Below are positions 1-7,681 of a DNA stretch of 64,000 bases, one piece after another; position 1 is the stretch's first letter; every line of letters starts with the position of its first letter. This DNA comes from Clostridium sp. MCC353 (lineage in GTDB: Bacteria > Bacillota > Clostridia > Lachnospirales > Lachnospiraceae), in NCBI RefSeq assembly GCF_018785315.1, contig NZ_WQPN01000039.1:29750-93749 (forward strand), given 5' to 3'. The position numbers and the translations under genes were made by a program. The notes under the pieces are model-generated. The model saw only the letters and a program-made list of their open reading frames with translations. It was not told the origin of the DNA and searched no databases.

Positions 1-17
1 CTGATGCAAAAAAGCCC

Positions 18-386
18 TTATTCCTCCCCAAACTCCTCCTTCAACGCCCGCTCCACCGGAAAAATAGATCCGATCAGCGCTATACACTGCACTGTAACCA
101 CAACCATAGACACCCAGCCCTGCCCGTCATCATCCAGGGGATAGGCCAATGCGCTGGCAATGGCTGTGGGTACAGCCATAACCGCCCCGATTTTCAGCCA
201 CAGCCGCCCACAGTACCGGTTGGCAAATTCCCACGTCTCTTTATTTTTCATAGAACGTTTTGTCCTGTACCCATAAACGGAATTTATTTCCTTTGGGGGA
301 TGATTTTTAAACAGCATCCCGAACCCTATCATCGTAACAGGCACAAGCATGTTGCAGATGAATAAAAAGATCCAAAACCACATCAT
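18..386 (-). CDS. SdpI-family small membrane protein
   Basis: A 122-residue protein with several hydrophobic segments (about residues 1-25, 65-85, 90-110). Its core carries the GYRTKRSMKN and ETWEFANRYCGRLW patterns typical of the SdpI/YhfL family. Known members include the immunity protein against the SDP killing factor, but most are small membrane proteins of unknown role. I chose the ATG at 386 because an AGAAGGAG site lies 7 bases upstream. A GTG two codons earlier is too close to that site. It follows the helicase gene on the same strand after 16 bases, so the two are probably co-transcribed. Family assignment is good; a real immunity function is not shown, and no toxin gene is adjacent. 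Confidence 0.8.
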   Translation of the reverse strand: MMWFWIFLFICNMLVPVTMIGFGMLFKNHPPKEINSVYGYRTKRSMKNKETWEFANRYCGRLWLKIGAVMAVPTAIASALAYPLDDDGQGWVSMVVVTVQCIALIGSIFPVERALKEEFGEE

Positions 387-402
387 TACCACACTCCTTC
401 TA

Positions 403-1842
403 TCAAGTTTTGGTTTTCCTCACTTTCCTGACCTTACCTTTGATCGGTTTACTCTGCAGGGCTTCCAGCACCAAATCTCCTTTTCCGTTCAGTATCTCCA
501 CATAAGTTAAACTATCTCTGATATCTATTATGCCGATATCATCAGAAATGATTCCTTCCACATTGCATATGGCCCCCACGATATCAACGGTTCTCATCTT
601 CGACTTCCTGCCGCCTCCGATGGAAAGTCTCATGATCGACCGGTTGAGTAAGGCCCCTTTTCTCACTTTCAAAGGCGTCTGGTTCCTCTGGCTGTTTTTA
701 AATGCCCTGATTTCCGCCTCATCCGGCTCCAGGCACTCCATTACCGGCAGCATTTCCCCGATGTAGGCTTCTACCGTCTGTTTCAACCGTTCTTCTTCCT
801 CTGTTACAAGGCTGATGGCCTTTCCCGTCCTGCCGTTGCGTCCCGTCCTTCCTGAACGGTGGACAAATGTCTCTTTATTTGTTGGAAAATCATAATTGAC
901 CACATGGGAAATGTTATCGAAATCCACCCCTCTGGCCGCTACATCGGTGGCGATCAGGTAATGAATCCTGCCATCCCTGAAGGCTTCTATGGTCTTCAGC
1001 CGTTCCCCCTGATCCACTTCGCCGTGAATCATTCCACACCGCAGCCCGTCTTTTGAAAGTTTGCGGTACAAGACATTGACCATTTCCCTGGTTCCGCAGA
1101 AAATCATGCAGTCGGAAGGCCGTTCCCTCACCAGCACTCGAAACAGCGTCCGGTATTTATCCTCTGCCCCAGTGTTGTAAACAGCCTGTTGGATCCCCTG
1201 GGCGGTTTCCGTTTCTGATTCCATTTCCACAAAAACCGCATCCGGCAGATAAGCGTCTGCCAGCAGCTTGACCCGGTCACCGATGGTGGCGGAGAAAAGC
1301 AGGATCTGGGGTTTTCCCGGAATGCTGTCCATGATCATTTTCACATCTTCCATAAATCCCATATCCAGCATCAGATCGGCTTCATCGATCACCAGACACC
1401 GGATCTTTTCTGTCCTCAAACTCTCCCGGCGTATGTGATCCATCACCCGCCCAGGCGTGCCCACCACAATGTGGGATTTCTGTTTCAAGGTCAGAATCTG
1501 CTTATCAATGGGAAATCCTCCAAATACGGCAGGAACTTTCAGCCGTCTTTTCCTGCCCACATGGAACAGCTCCTCCCGCACCTGTACGGCCAGCTCCCTT
1601 GTGGGCTCCAGCACCAGGGCCTGGGGCAGATTTTCTTCCCACGAAACCATCTGGCAGATTGGGATCGCAAATGCAGCCGTTTTTCCCGTTCCGGTCTGGG
1701 ATTTGGCTATCACATCTTTTCCGGCCAGCGCCAGGGGAATCACACGGTCCTGAATCGGCGTAGGGGTATGGTATTTTAATAATCTGAGGGTTTCCAATAG
1801 TTCTTCTGTTAAGCCATAACTGGCAAATTGGTTCGGGTTCAT
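403..1842 (-). CDS. DEAD-box ATP-dependent RNA helicase, DbpA-like
   Basis: A 479-residue RNA helicase. It has the Q motif region (about residues 8-35), Walker A SQTGTGKT, the DEAD box in VIDEADLM, SAT in LLFSATI and motif VI HRSGRTGR. The last ~75 residues form a DbpA-type RNA-binding domain (VDIVGAICNVEGI onward) with a basic Lys/Arg tail. DbpA proteins use this domain to target 23S rRNA helix 92 during 50S assembly. A role in ribosome biogenesis is therefore likely, although clostridial paralogues can act in cold adaptation or mRNA turnover. The ATG start at 1842 has only a weak GCAGGT site. The gene lies just upstream of the SdpI-like gene. Confidence 0.92.
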   Translation of the reverse strand: MNPNQFASYGLTEELLETLRLLKYHTPTPIQDRVIPLALAGKDVIAKSQTGTGKTAAFAIPICQMVSWEENLPQALVLEPTRELAVQVREELFHVGRKRRLKVPAVFGGFPIDKQILTLKQKSHIVVGTPGRVMDHIRRESLRTEKIRCLVIDEADLMLDMGFMEDVKMIMDSIPGKPQILLFSATIGDRVKLLADAYLPDAVFVEMESETETAQGIQQAVYNTGAEDKYRTLFRVLVRERPSDCMIFCGTREMVNVLYRKLSKDGLRCGMIHGEVDQGERLKTIEAFRDGRIHYLIATDVAARGVDFDNISHVVNYDFPTNKETFVHRSGRTGRNGRTGKAISLVTEEEERLKQTVEAYIGEMLPVMECLEPDEAEIRAFKNSQRNQTPLKVRKGALLNRSIMRLSIGGGRKSKMRTVDIVGAICNVEGIISDDIGIIDIRDSLTYVEILNGKGDLVLEALQSKPIKGKVRKVRKTKT

Positions 1843-1970
1843 AATCTGCGACCTGCGCTTTCCTGTTTTTCCTTGATAAATCTCAATGCCAATTATAATA
1901 CATTATTGCAAAAAAAGACAGAAATTAAAAAGTAAATCATTTTTCACTAGGAAAATCCTTTAAAATGTGC

Positions 1971-2026
1971 TATACTTAATTTAGTAGGCTGCCTTGAACC
2001 ATATCGTGGTATCAATGCAGCCTTTT
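1971..2026 (+). promoter_or_regulatory. carD promoter and leader hairpin
   Basis: TATACT at 1971-1976 fits a -10 box; the -35 is not convincing. Immediately downstream, AGGCTGC (1986-1992) pairs with GCAGCCT (2017-2023), with inner TGA/TCA and CCA/TGG pairs, followed by a T-rich run. This terminator-like hairpin lies inside the 5' leader of the CarD gene, between promoter and start codon. Confidence 0.5.
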
Positions 2027-2063
2027 CCTTTTTGTCAAGCAAATAGAAAGTCAGGGTGATTGT

Positions 2064-2552
2064 ATGTTTAAAATTAATGATATTATCGTATACGAAAATG
2101 GCGGTGTGTGCCAGATCCGGGATATTGGAGTTCCTGATTTTATAAAAACCGGCCAGGTTTATTACAAACTGCAGCCCCTTCATACAACCGGTAATATTAT
2201 CTACGTAAAATTAGAGAATAAACATATGATGAGATACACCATTTCTAAAAAGCAGGCGGAACAGTATGTAGGATGTATGCCTGAATTAGAAGGACTATAT
2301 AACAAAAACAATAAATTCCGTGAAAAAGAATATGCAGAAATTATGAAAACCGGAGACTACAAACAATATCTGGAGGTATTTAAAGGGATTGAGCAGGAAA
2401 AGAGCAAGCGCTCCCTGGCCGGAAAGAACTTAACCGCAACGGATGACAGGAATTTGAAAAAGGTCGAAAAGCTGATTTGTTCTGAATTTTCTGTAGCTAT
2501 GGAGATCACAGAAGAAGAGGTTCGCCAAAAGATGATCGCCGCCTGTTTTTAA
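2064..2552 (+). CDS. CarD/CdnL-family transcription regulator
   Basis: A 162-residue protein opening with the CarD/TRCF RNA-polymerase-interacting domain (FKINDIIVYENGGVCQIRDI, a Tudor-like fold, residues ~1-65), followed by a mostly helical DNA-binding part. In known members the N-terminal domain binds the RNA polymerase beta subunit and the C-terminal part stabilises the promoter bubble at rRNA and stress promoters. The start ATG at 2064 has a CAGGGTGA site. It stands alone between divergent dbpA-like and the downstream cold-shock gene. Its leader contains a terminator-like hairpin (1986-2026), so expression may be attenuated. Confidence 0.85.
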   Translation: MFKINDIIVYENGGVCQIRDIGVPDFIKTGQVYYKLQPLHTTGNIIYVKLENKHMMRYTISKKQAEQYVGCMPELEGLYNKNNKFREKEYAEIMKTGDYKQYLEVFKGIEQEKSKRSLAGKNLTATDDRNLKKVEKLICSEFSVAMEITEEEVRQKMIAACF

Positions 2553-2573
2553 CGCATTATTTACACATTTTGA

Positions 2574-2690
2574 TTGACACTTTCTGAAATCAGTGTTATG
2601 CTTACACCAGTAATCAATATGAATTTTAAAGCTGACCGCGCTATAACAAGTCGTTTAAAATGATTTGTTATCTGCGGTCAGCTTTTTTCT
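2574..2690 (+). promoter_or_regulatory. Cold-shock gene promoter with leader attenuator hairpin
   Basis: TTGACA (2574-2579), a 17-base spacer and TATGCT (2597-2602) make a strong sigma-A promoter. The leader then folds into a long hairpin. AAAGCTGACCGC (2628-2639) pairs perfectly with GCGGTCAGCTTT (2674-2685), and an inner 10-pair stem joins 2643-2652 to 2662-2671. A T tract ends it, 20 bases before the ribosome site. It has the form of an intrinsic terminator placed before the gene it would control. Confidence 0.7.
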
Positions 2691-2721
2691 TTGATTCGAA
2701 TATTATATGGAGGTACTGATT

Positions 2722-2934
2722 ATGAATAACGGTACAGTTAAGTGGTTTAACGCACAAAAAGGATACGGATTTATTACAAATGATAACGGCGGAGATGATG
2801 TATTCGTACATTTTTCAGCAATCGTTTCCAACGGATTCAAGAGCTTAGAAGAAGGCCAGAAAGTTACATTCGATACCGAAATCGATCCGAAAGATTCCCG
2901 CAAATTAAAAGCAGCCAACGTTTGCGTTGCATAA
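2722..2934 (+). CDS. CspA-family cold-shock protein
   Basis: A 70-residue single-domain OB-fold nucleic-acid chaperone. RNP1 (KGYGFI) and RNP2 (DVFVHF) are intact, and the length is normal for CspA/CspB proteins. These bind single-stranded RNA and DNA, melt secondary structure and can act as transcription antiterminators. The start at 2722 is set by a GGAGG site 8 bases upstream; the in-frame ATG at 2707 lies before that site. The gene has its own TTGACA/TATGCT promoter and a long leader with a terminator-like hairpin, so autoregulation by antitermination is plausible but inferred. A clear terminator follows at 2945-2977. Confidence 0.95.
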   Translation: MNNGTVKWFNAQKGYGFITNDNGGDDVFVHFSAIVSNGFKSLEEGQKVTFDTEIDPKDSRKLKAANVCVA

Positions 2935-2944
2935 GATAATTCAG

Positions 2945-2977
2945 ATGCCGGACTCACATTGAGTTCCGGCATTTTTT
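2945..2977 (+). terminator. Intrinsic terminator after the cold-shock gene
   Basis: ATGCCGGA (2945-2952) pairs with TCCGGCAT (2965-2972), followed by T6. It lies between the converging cold-shock and YitT genes and overlaps the YitT stop codon. Confidence 0.85.
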
Positions 2978-3836
2978 ATTCCTGCTGTATTTCTTTAAAC
3001 CCTTCTCCAAACACCTCTGTCGTCTCTGTTACCATGACAAATGCCGCCGGATCCGATTCCCTGATAATTTCTTTCAGCCTGCTGAACTGGGATTTTCTCA
3101 CCGTACAGAGAAGCACCTGGGTATCTTTTCGGCTGTAAGCGCCCTTTCCTGCCATAATCGTGGCGCTCCGTTCCAGTTCTTCAATAATCCTGGACGCAAT
3201 TTCCCCGGGTTTTCCGGTTATAATGGTCACCATGCTGCCCATATCATTTCCATAGATCATACTGTCAATCACTCTTGTCTGGGCATACAGGGCGATCAGG
3301 CCGAAAAGCCCTGATTCCACATTGTTAAAAATATAAATGGAAAACAGAAGGACAATCCCATCCACAATCATCAGCGCCCTGCCGATGGAAATATGAGGTC
3401 TCTTTTTCTGAAGAATATATCCCAGAATATCGCTTCCTCCGGTAGTGGAACCTGAAAGAAATATGAGCGCCATACCCGCCCCTACGAGTATCCCTCCGAA
3501 TAAACTGCATAACAGCCGGTCTCCCTGATAAACTGGGAACACCGGAGCCACTACCATGTCCAGAATTACTGAACAGACGCCGCAGGAAACCGCCGTACTG
3601 ACGGCAAATCCTCTGCTCAAATAGATCCATGCCAGAATTAAAAGCGGTATATTTATCACCATAGTCAGAATTCCCACCGGCAGGCCGCATACATAGTTTG
3701 CCATCAAAGCCAGGCCGGCGGCTCCGCCGGGAGCGATGTTGGCAGGAGCTACAAAACAATGGGTGCCCAGGCTGTAGATAAAAGATCCGGCCAGCAGACA
3801 GCATATATTTTTAACCATATTTTTCTTTCTGACCAT
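2976..3836 (-). CDS. YitT family membrane protein
   Basis: A protein of about 286 residues with five or six predicted membrane helices in the first ~200 residues (YitT_membrane/DUF161) and a soluble C-terminal DUF2179 domain (from about SMVTIITGKPGEIASRIIEE). The family is widespread in Bacillota and its transport substrate is unknown. Three closely spaced ATG codons are possible. The one at 3848 directly abuts the AAAGG sequence, so I prefer 3836, but the exact start is uncertain. It converges on the cold-shock gene and is not clearly in an operon with its upstream neighbour. Confidence 0.85.
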   Translation of the reverse strand: MVRKKNMVKNICCLLAGSFIYSLGTHCFVAPANIAPGGAAGLALMANYVCGLPVGILTMVINIPLLILAWIYLSRGFAVSTAVSCGVCSVILDMVVAPVFPVYQGDRLLCSLFGGILVGAGMALIFLSGSTTGGSDILGYILQKKRPHISIGRALMIVDGIVLLFSIYIFNNVESGLFGLIALYAQTRVIDSMIYGNDMGSMVTIITGKPGEIASRIIEELERSATIMAGKGAYSRKDTQVLLCTVRKSQFSRLKEIIRESDPAAFVMVTETTEVFGEGFKEIQQE

Positions 3837-3908
3837 CTTTTTTACCATCCTTTCTTTACCAAATCATGTTTAGCCATCTCGTTTTTACCATCCCTTCCCT
3901 ATTCTCCT

Positions 3909-3938
3909 CAGTCCGCCCGCCTGATGGCAGGCGGACTG
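3909..3938. terminator. Hairpin downstream of the M20 gene
   Basis: CAGTCCGCC (3909-3917) pairs with GGCGGACTG (3930-3938). No good T tract follows on either strand, so it is a weak terminator or an RNA-stabilising stem at the end of the M20/YfcC operon. Confidence 0.45.
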
Positions 3939-3944
3939 TTCCTT

Positions 3945-5114
3945 CTATTTATATATCTCTCTGTTTTTCTTAAATTCTTCTTTTACCGCGTCCAAAATCC
4001 CCTCCTGCTGCAAGAGATCCAGAACCGTTCCTGCCATGGCTTTCGCCCCATACAACACACAGTCATGGGCTTCCTTGGTTTTTCCCGCATCGATATAGGC
4101 CTGGGAATGGGAAGAAGTCCCTTCCGGTACGAATTTTACGCGGATGCAGCTGCCCGGGATCTCATGCATTACATTTCCAAAGTCAGTAGACCCGGTCCGC
4201 TCTCTGGGAGGCCTTATTCCCGGCGCTCCTGCCTCCCTGGCATTGTCCACCAGCAGATTATTTAATGTGGTCACAGGGACTTTATTATCCAGAGGCGGCT
4301 GTTCTTCTACTTCATAGGAAACACCTGCCATCAAAGCGGCACCCTCCACCACATCCATAAACCGTTTTATCACCTCATCCAAATATTCTCTTGAAAAGGA
4401 TCGGAGCGTAAACCGGCCGGCTGAAACTTCCGGAACCACATTTTCCGGACCGGGCAGTTGTCTCAGCGTGTAATGCATTCTCACATCGTCCCTCACATGT
4501 TCTCTTAAAAACTCCACTCCCTGAAAGGCCAGGAGCATTGCGTCAAAAGCGCTCCTGCCTTCTTCCGGGCATATGGCTGCATGGGCGGCTTTACCGCGGT
4601 AAATGACGTCAAAGGACGACAGGGCCAGACATTTCATATCCGTACAGGTATCCGGGGCGCCGTGCATCATCAGCGCCGCGTCCAGCTCCTTCAAATATCC
4701 CGCTTTCATCAAATTGATTTTGCCTCCAAAAGTTTCCTCCGCCGGAGTTCCATATACCACAAGCCGGTAAGGTTTATCCCGGAACCTGTTTTTCAGCGCC
4801 ACGGCCGCCCCCACACATGCAGGGCCCTGCATGTGATGGCCGCAGCCATGTCCCAAATCTTCCAGCGCATCGTATTCACAGAGAAGGCCTATTACAGGGC
4901 CCCCCTGTCCATTCTGCCAGATTCCCCGGAAAGCGGTGTCCAAACCGGCCAGCCCTGTTTCCACGGTAAAACCTTGTTTTTCCAGATAACCGGCCAGCAG
5001 CCCGGAGGCCATTTTTTCCTCTCCCCCCGTTTCCGGGTTGTCGAAAATGGTATCAGCCATATAGATAAGCTGATCCGATTGTTTTTCTATCTCCTCAAAT
5101 AATAGTCTCTTCAT
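3945..5114 (-). CDS. M20-family amidohydrolase (AbgB/PM20D-like)
   Basis: A 389-residue zinc-dependent amidohydrolase of peptidase family M20D. The metal-binding patterns CEYDALEDLGHGCGHHMQG (Cys/His region, residues ~82-100) and PAEETFGGKINL are visible, as is an inserted dimerisation domain (residues ~170-290). Related enzymes remove N-acyl groups from amino acids or cleave p-aminobenzoyl-glutamate. The ATG at 5114 follows GGAGG by 6 bases; an upstream in-frame ATG (5126) lacks a site. It is transcribed after the YfcC-type carrier gene (58-base gap), an arrangement like the E. coli abg import-and-hydrolysis pair. A shared N-acyl or dipeptide substrate is likely but unproven. Confidence 0.85.
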   Translation of the reverse strand: MKRLLFEEIEKQSDQLIYMADTIFDNPETGGEEKMASGLLAGYLEKQGFTVETGLAGLDTAFRGIWQNGQGGPVIGLLCEYDALEDLGHGCGHHMQGPACVGAAVALKNRFRDKPYRLVVYGTPAEETFGGKINLMKAGYLKELDAALMMHGAPDTCTDMKCLALSSFDVIYRGKAAHAAICPEEGRSAFDAMLLAFQGVEFLREHVRDDVRMHYTLRQLPGPENVVPEVSAGRFTLRSFSREYLDEVIKRFMDVVEGAALMAGVSYEVEEQPPLDNKVPVTTLNNLLVDNAREAGAPGIRPPRERTGSTDFGNVMHEIPGSCIRVKFVPEGTSSHSQAYIDAGKTKEAHDCVLYGAKAMAGTVLDLLQQEGILDAVKEEFKKNREIYK

Positions 5115-5172
5115 GATTCCCTCCAATTCTCTGACGCTGCCGGACAGCGCCTTTTTCTTCCAGCCAATCCTA

Positions 5173-6582
5173 TTACATCGGTCCCAGATGGATGATCTGA
5201 GCGATCAATATCATGACCGCGCCGGTGGCCATCCAGAGCAGAAAACATTTCCACATGAATTTCATCCATTTATCATAGGGAATATTGGCCGCGCCGATGA
5301 TGCCCATCAAGGCGGTGGAAGTCGGCAGCACATAGTTGCAGAATCCGTCTCCAAAGTTAAAGGCCAGAATCGCAGTCTGCCTGGTCATTCCAAGAAGGTC
5401 TGCGAGAGGCACCATAATCGGCATCACTACCGACGCCTGACCGGAACCGGAGGTGATGAACACGTTAATAATCGTGTTAGCAATCAGCATTCCTATTCCC
5501 TGGAGATAGAACGGTATCACATTTAATATGCCGGCCAGAGTATGTACTACCGTATCGATGATATTTCCGTCCGTCATAATGCTTCCGATGCTGCGCGCCA
5601 GCCCGATGATCATGGCCGCTCCCAGCATATCCTTGCATCCGGCCAAAAATTCTTTGGAAATCTGGCTTGGTTTAAATCCTGCCGCCAGACCTGCTATTAT
5701 GCCGAGTGCCATAAATACGGCCGCATGTTCCGCCACATCCCAGCCTTTAAAAACGCTGCCGTACACGATAATAACAAGCGCAATCACCAGACAAACCACC
5801 GCCAGCCATTTTCTGAATGTCATCTCCCCGAAATCGTCCAGTTTCAGGTTTGCTTTCATGGCATTTTGGCTGTCCAGCTCATACATGGGGGACAGGCTGG
5901 GATTTTTGCGGATCTTATTAGCATAACGGATTAAAAACAGATTGGTTACCACAAAGAAGACGCCGAAACATAAAAACCGGTAGCCAATCCCTGAATATAA
6001 GGGAAGCTCTGCGATTTTCTGGCTGATCACCGTGGTGCTCACATTCAATGTCCCTGTAGAAAAACCAATGGCCCCTCCCAGAATAATGATCGCAGCGCCA
6101 CAGATGGAATCCAGCCCAAGGGCCAGAGACAGCATTACCATAACCGGTGCGAATGCGATAAACATGTTTACCGCCTGAGTGGTGCAGATCAACGCGAATA
6201 CCAGGGACAGCAGAGGAATGAATATCCCGATATGATTGGAAAACTTTTTCGCCAGTTTTGCGATAACCGCCTGAAGCGCTCCCGTCTGGGTGATGATGTG
6301 GAACGCTCCGCCGGAAAATAAAATAACCATAATTAAGTCCGCGTTTTTAATAAATGCATTCACAATGTAGGATGTGATGAACAGCGGATTAACCGGACTT
6401 CTGCTGATTAAACTGAACTGGGATGGATCGATCACCTTTATTCCCTGTTCATTTTCAAACCTGGCGTACTCTCCCGCCGGAATCAGCCAGGTAAATAAAA
6501 CTGCTGCTAAAATGATGATGAAAATAATGACAAATGTGTGGGGCATCCGAAACCCCTTTTTTGCTTTCTCCTCTTTTGACAT
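5173..6582 (-). CDS. YfcC-family (DcuC-like) membrane carrier
   Basis: A 469-residue integral membrane protein with about 12 hydrophobic helices, matching the C4-dicarboxylate/YfcC family (PF03606). Its landmarks include TWLIPAGEYARFENE near the N terminus, GFSTGTLN in the middle and TSGSGQASVVMPIM in the second repeat, a re-entrant signature of ion-transporter-superfamily proteins. Members import dicarboxylates, amino acids or small peptides by ion symport. The ATG at 6582 has an AAGGAGAAGGAG site 2-10 bases upstream. The first gene of a two-gene operon with the M20 hydrolase, it is divergent from a LysR regulator at 6752. Confidence 0.85.
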   Translation of the reverse strand: MSKEEKAKKGFRMPHTFVIIFIIILAAVLFTWLIPAGEYARFENEQGIKVIDPSQFSLISRSPVNPLFITSYIVNAFIKNADLIMVILFSGGAFHIITQTGALQAVIAKLAKKFSNHIGIFIPLLSLVFALICTTQAVNMFIAFAPVMVMLSLALGLDSICGAAIIILGGAIGFSTGTLNVSTTVISQKIAELPLYSGIGYRFLCFGVFFVVTNLFLIRYANKIRKNPSLSPMYELDSQNAMKANLKLDDFGEMTFRKWLAVVCLVIALVIIVYGSVFKGWDVAEHAAVFMALGIIAGLAAGFKPSQISKEFLAGCKDMLGAAMIIGLARSIGSIMTDGNIIDTVVHTLAGILNVIPFYLQGIGMLIANTIINVFITSGSGQASVVMPIMVPLADLLGMTRQTAILAFNFGDGFCNYVLPTSTALMGIIGAANIPYDKWMKFMWKCFLLWMATGAVMILIAQIIHLGPM

Positions 6583-6670
6583 AACTCCTTCTCCTTTTAT
6601 CTCATATTCCCCCGGGCCGCGGATTTGGGAAAAGGCCGTTTTTCTTGACCTTTCCTGGTAATTCCAGTAT

Positions 6671-6688
6671 AATGATTTCATAATCATT
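6671..6688. promoter_or_regulatory. Candidate LysR operator
   Basis: AATGATT (6671-6677), four bases, AATCATT (6682-6688) is a perfect dyad in the divergent control region between the carrier operon and the LysR gene. A further AATCATT half-site sits at 6713-6719. The spacing fits a LysR-type T-N11-A site. Confidence 0.5.
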
Positions 6689-6751
6689 TGTCTAATTTAT
6701 TTTTTTTAATATAATCATTGACTAAGGCTATGATTTTGGGGGAGGGATTTT

Positions 6752-7666
6752 ATGGATCTGAAAGAACAGGAATATGTGGTTGCGCTGGCCAGACACGGGA
6801 GCATAACAAAAGCGGCGGATGAGCTTTTCATTACCCAGCCCACATTGAGTATATTTATCAGCCGTCTGGAGGAACGCATGGGAGTGCGCTTGTTTGACCG
6901 GATTGGAAAACGTTTTATTCCCACCTGCGCCGGAGAGATTTATCTGAAAAATGCCAGACAGATGCTGGTTCTGGAACATCAGTTTCATGCGGAACTGAGT
7001 GATCTGATCGCCGGATATACAGGCCGCCTGCGCCTGGGCATTCACAGCCGCCGGAGTACTTACCTGCTTCCCAAAGTGCTGACTGAATTTCACAGCCGTT
7101 ATCCCCAAATCGAAGTTCTTCTGACTGAAAACAGCAGCAAAGCCATGGAAGAAATGTTATTATCCGGTGAATTGGATCTGATTATAACAAACCGTTTTTT
7201 TGACGCGGAAAAGCTGGAAATCGTTCCCATTTACCAGGACCGCCTTATCATGTCCATTCCCTGGGATCATCCTGCCTGCCAGACAGCAGAAAAAATCCAG
7301 GGACATGCCTATCCCTGGATCGATGCAAAATTATTGGAAAATGAACGTTTTATCCTGCAGTCCCCTGCCCAGTCAATCCGCGCCTTTACTGATTCAGCCC
7401 TTTCACAGGCCGGATTCACGCCCAAAAAGACCTTTATAATAGAGAATATGGAAACTGCAGCCCAAATGACCGCAGAAGGCTATGGGGTCTCCTTCAATTA
7501 TGAAAGTTATATCAAATATTTCCGCTACGACAAGCCGATAGCCAGTTTTGAAATCGGTTCCTCAGATCTCTCCTTTCCCATTGCGGTTGCATACAGAAAA
7601 GGAAACTATCTTCCTTCCTATTTCACGGATTTTATCGCATTGGTTAAAGATCAGATCAACTGCTGA
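6752..7666 (+). CDS. LysR-family transcriptional regulator
   Basis: A 304-residue LTTR. The N-terminal winged helix-turn-helix spans residues ~1-60 (HGSITKAADELFITQPTLS), and a periplasmic-binding-protein-like effector domain covers residues ~90-300. The start ATG follows GGGGGAGGG. It is divergent from the YfcC/M20 operon with a 169-base control region containing a dyad, so it probably activates that operon in response to its substrate. The effector is unknown. Confidence 0.9.
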   Translation: MDLKEQEYVVALARHGSITKAADELFITQPTLSIFISRLEERMGVRLFDRIGKRFIPTCAGEIYLKNARQMLVLEHQFHAELSDLIAGYTGRLRLGIHSRRSTYLLPKVLTEFHSRYPQIEVLLTENSSKAMEEMLLSGELDLIITNRFFDAEKLEIVPIYQDRLIMSIPWDHPACQTAEKIQGHAYPWIDAKLLENERFILQSPAQSIRAFTDSALSQAGFTPKKTFIIENMETAAQMTAEGYGVSFNYESYIKYFRYDKPIASFEIGSSDLSFPIAVAYRKGNYLPSYFTDFIALVKDQINC

Positions 7667-7681
7667 GAACTGCTGGCGTCT

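Noticed and set aside
4581-5102. Long antisense frame over the M20 gene, and similar frames opposite other genes (for example 8246-8824, 43969-44721, 54527-55369, 57431-58492)
   Set aside because: They mirror well-supported genes, lack ribosome sites and recognisable domains, and follow codon-composition shadows.
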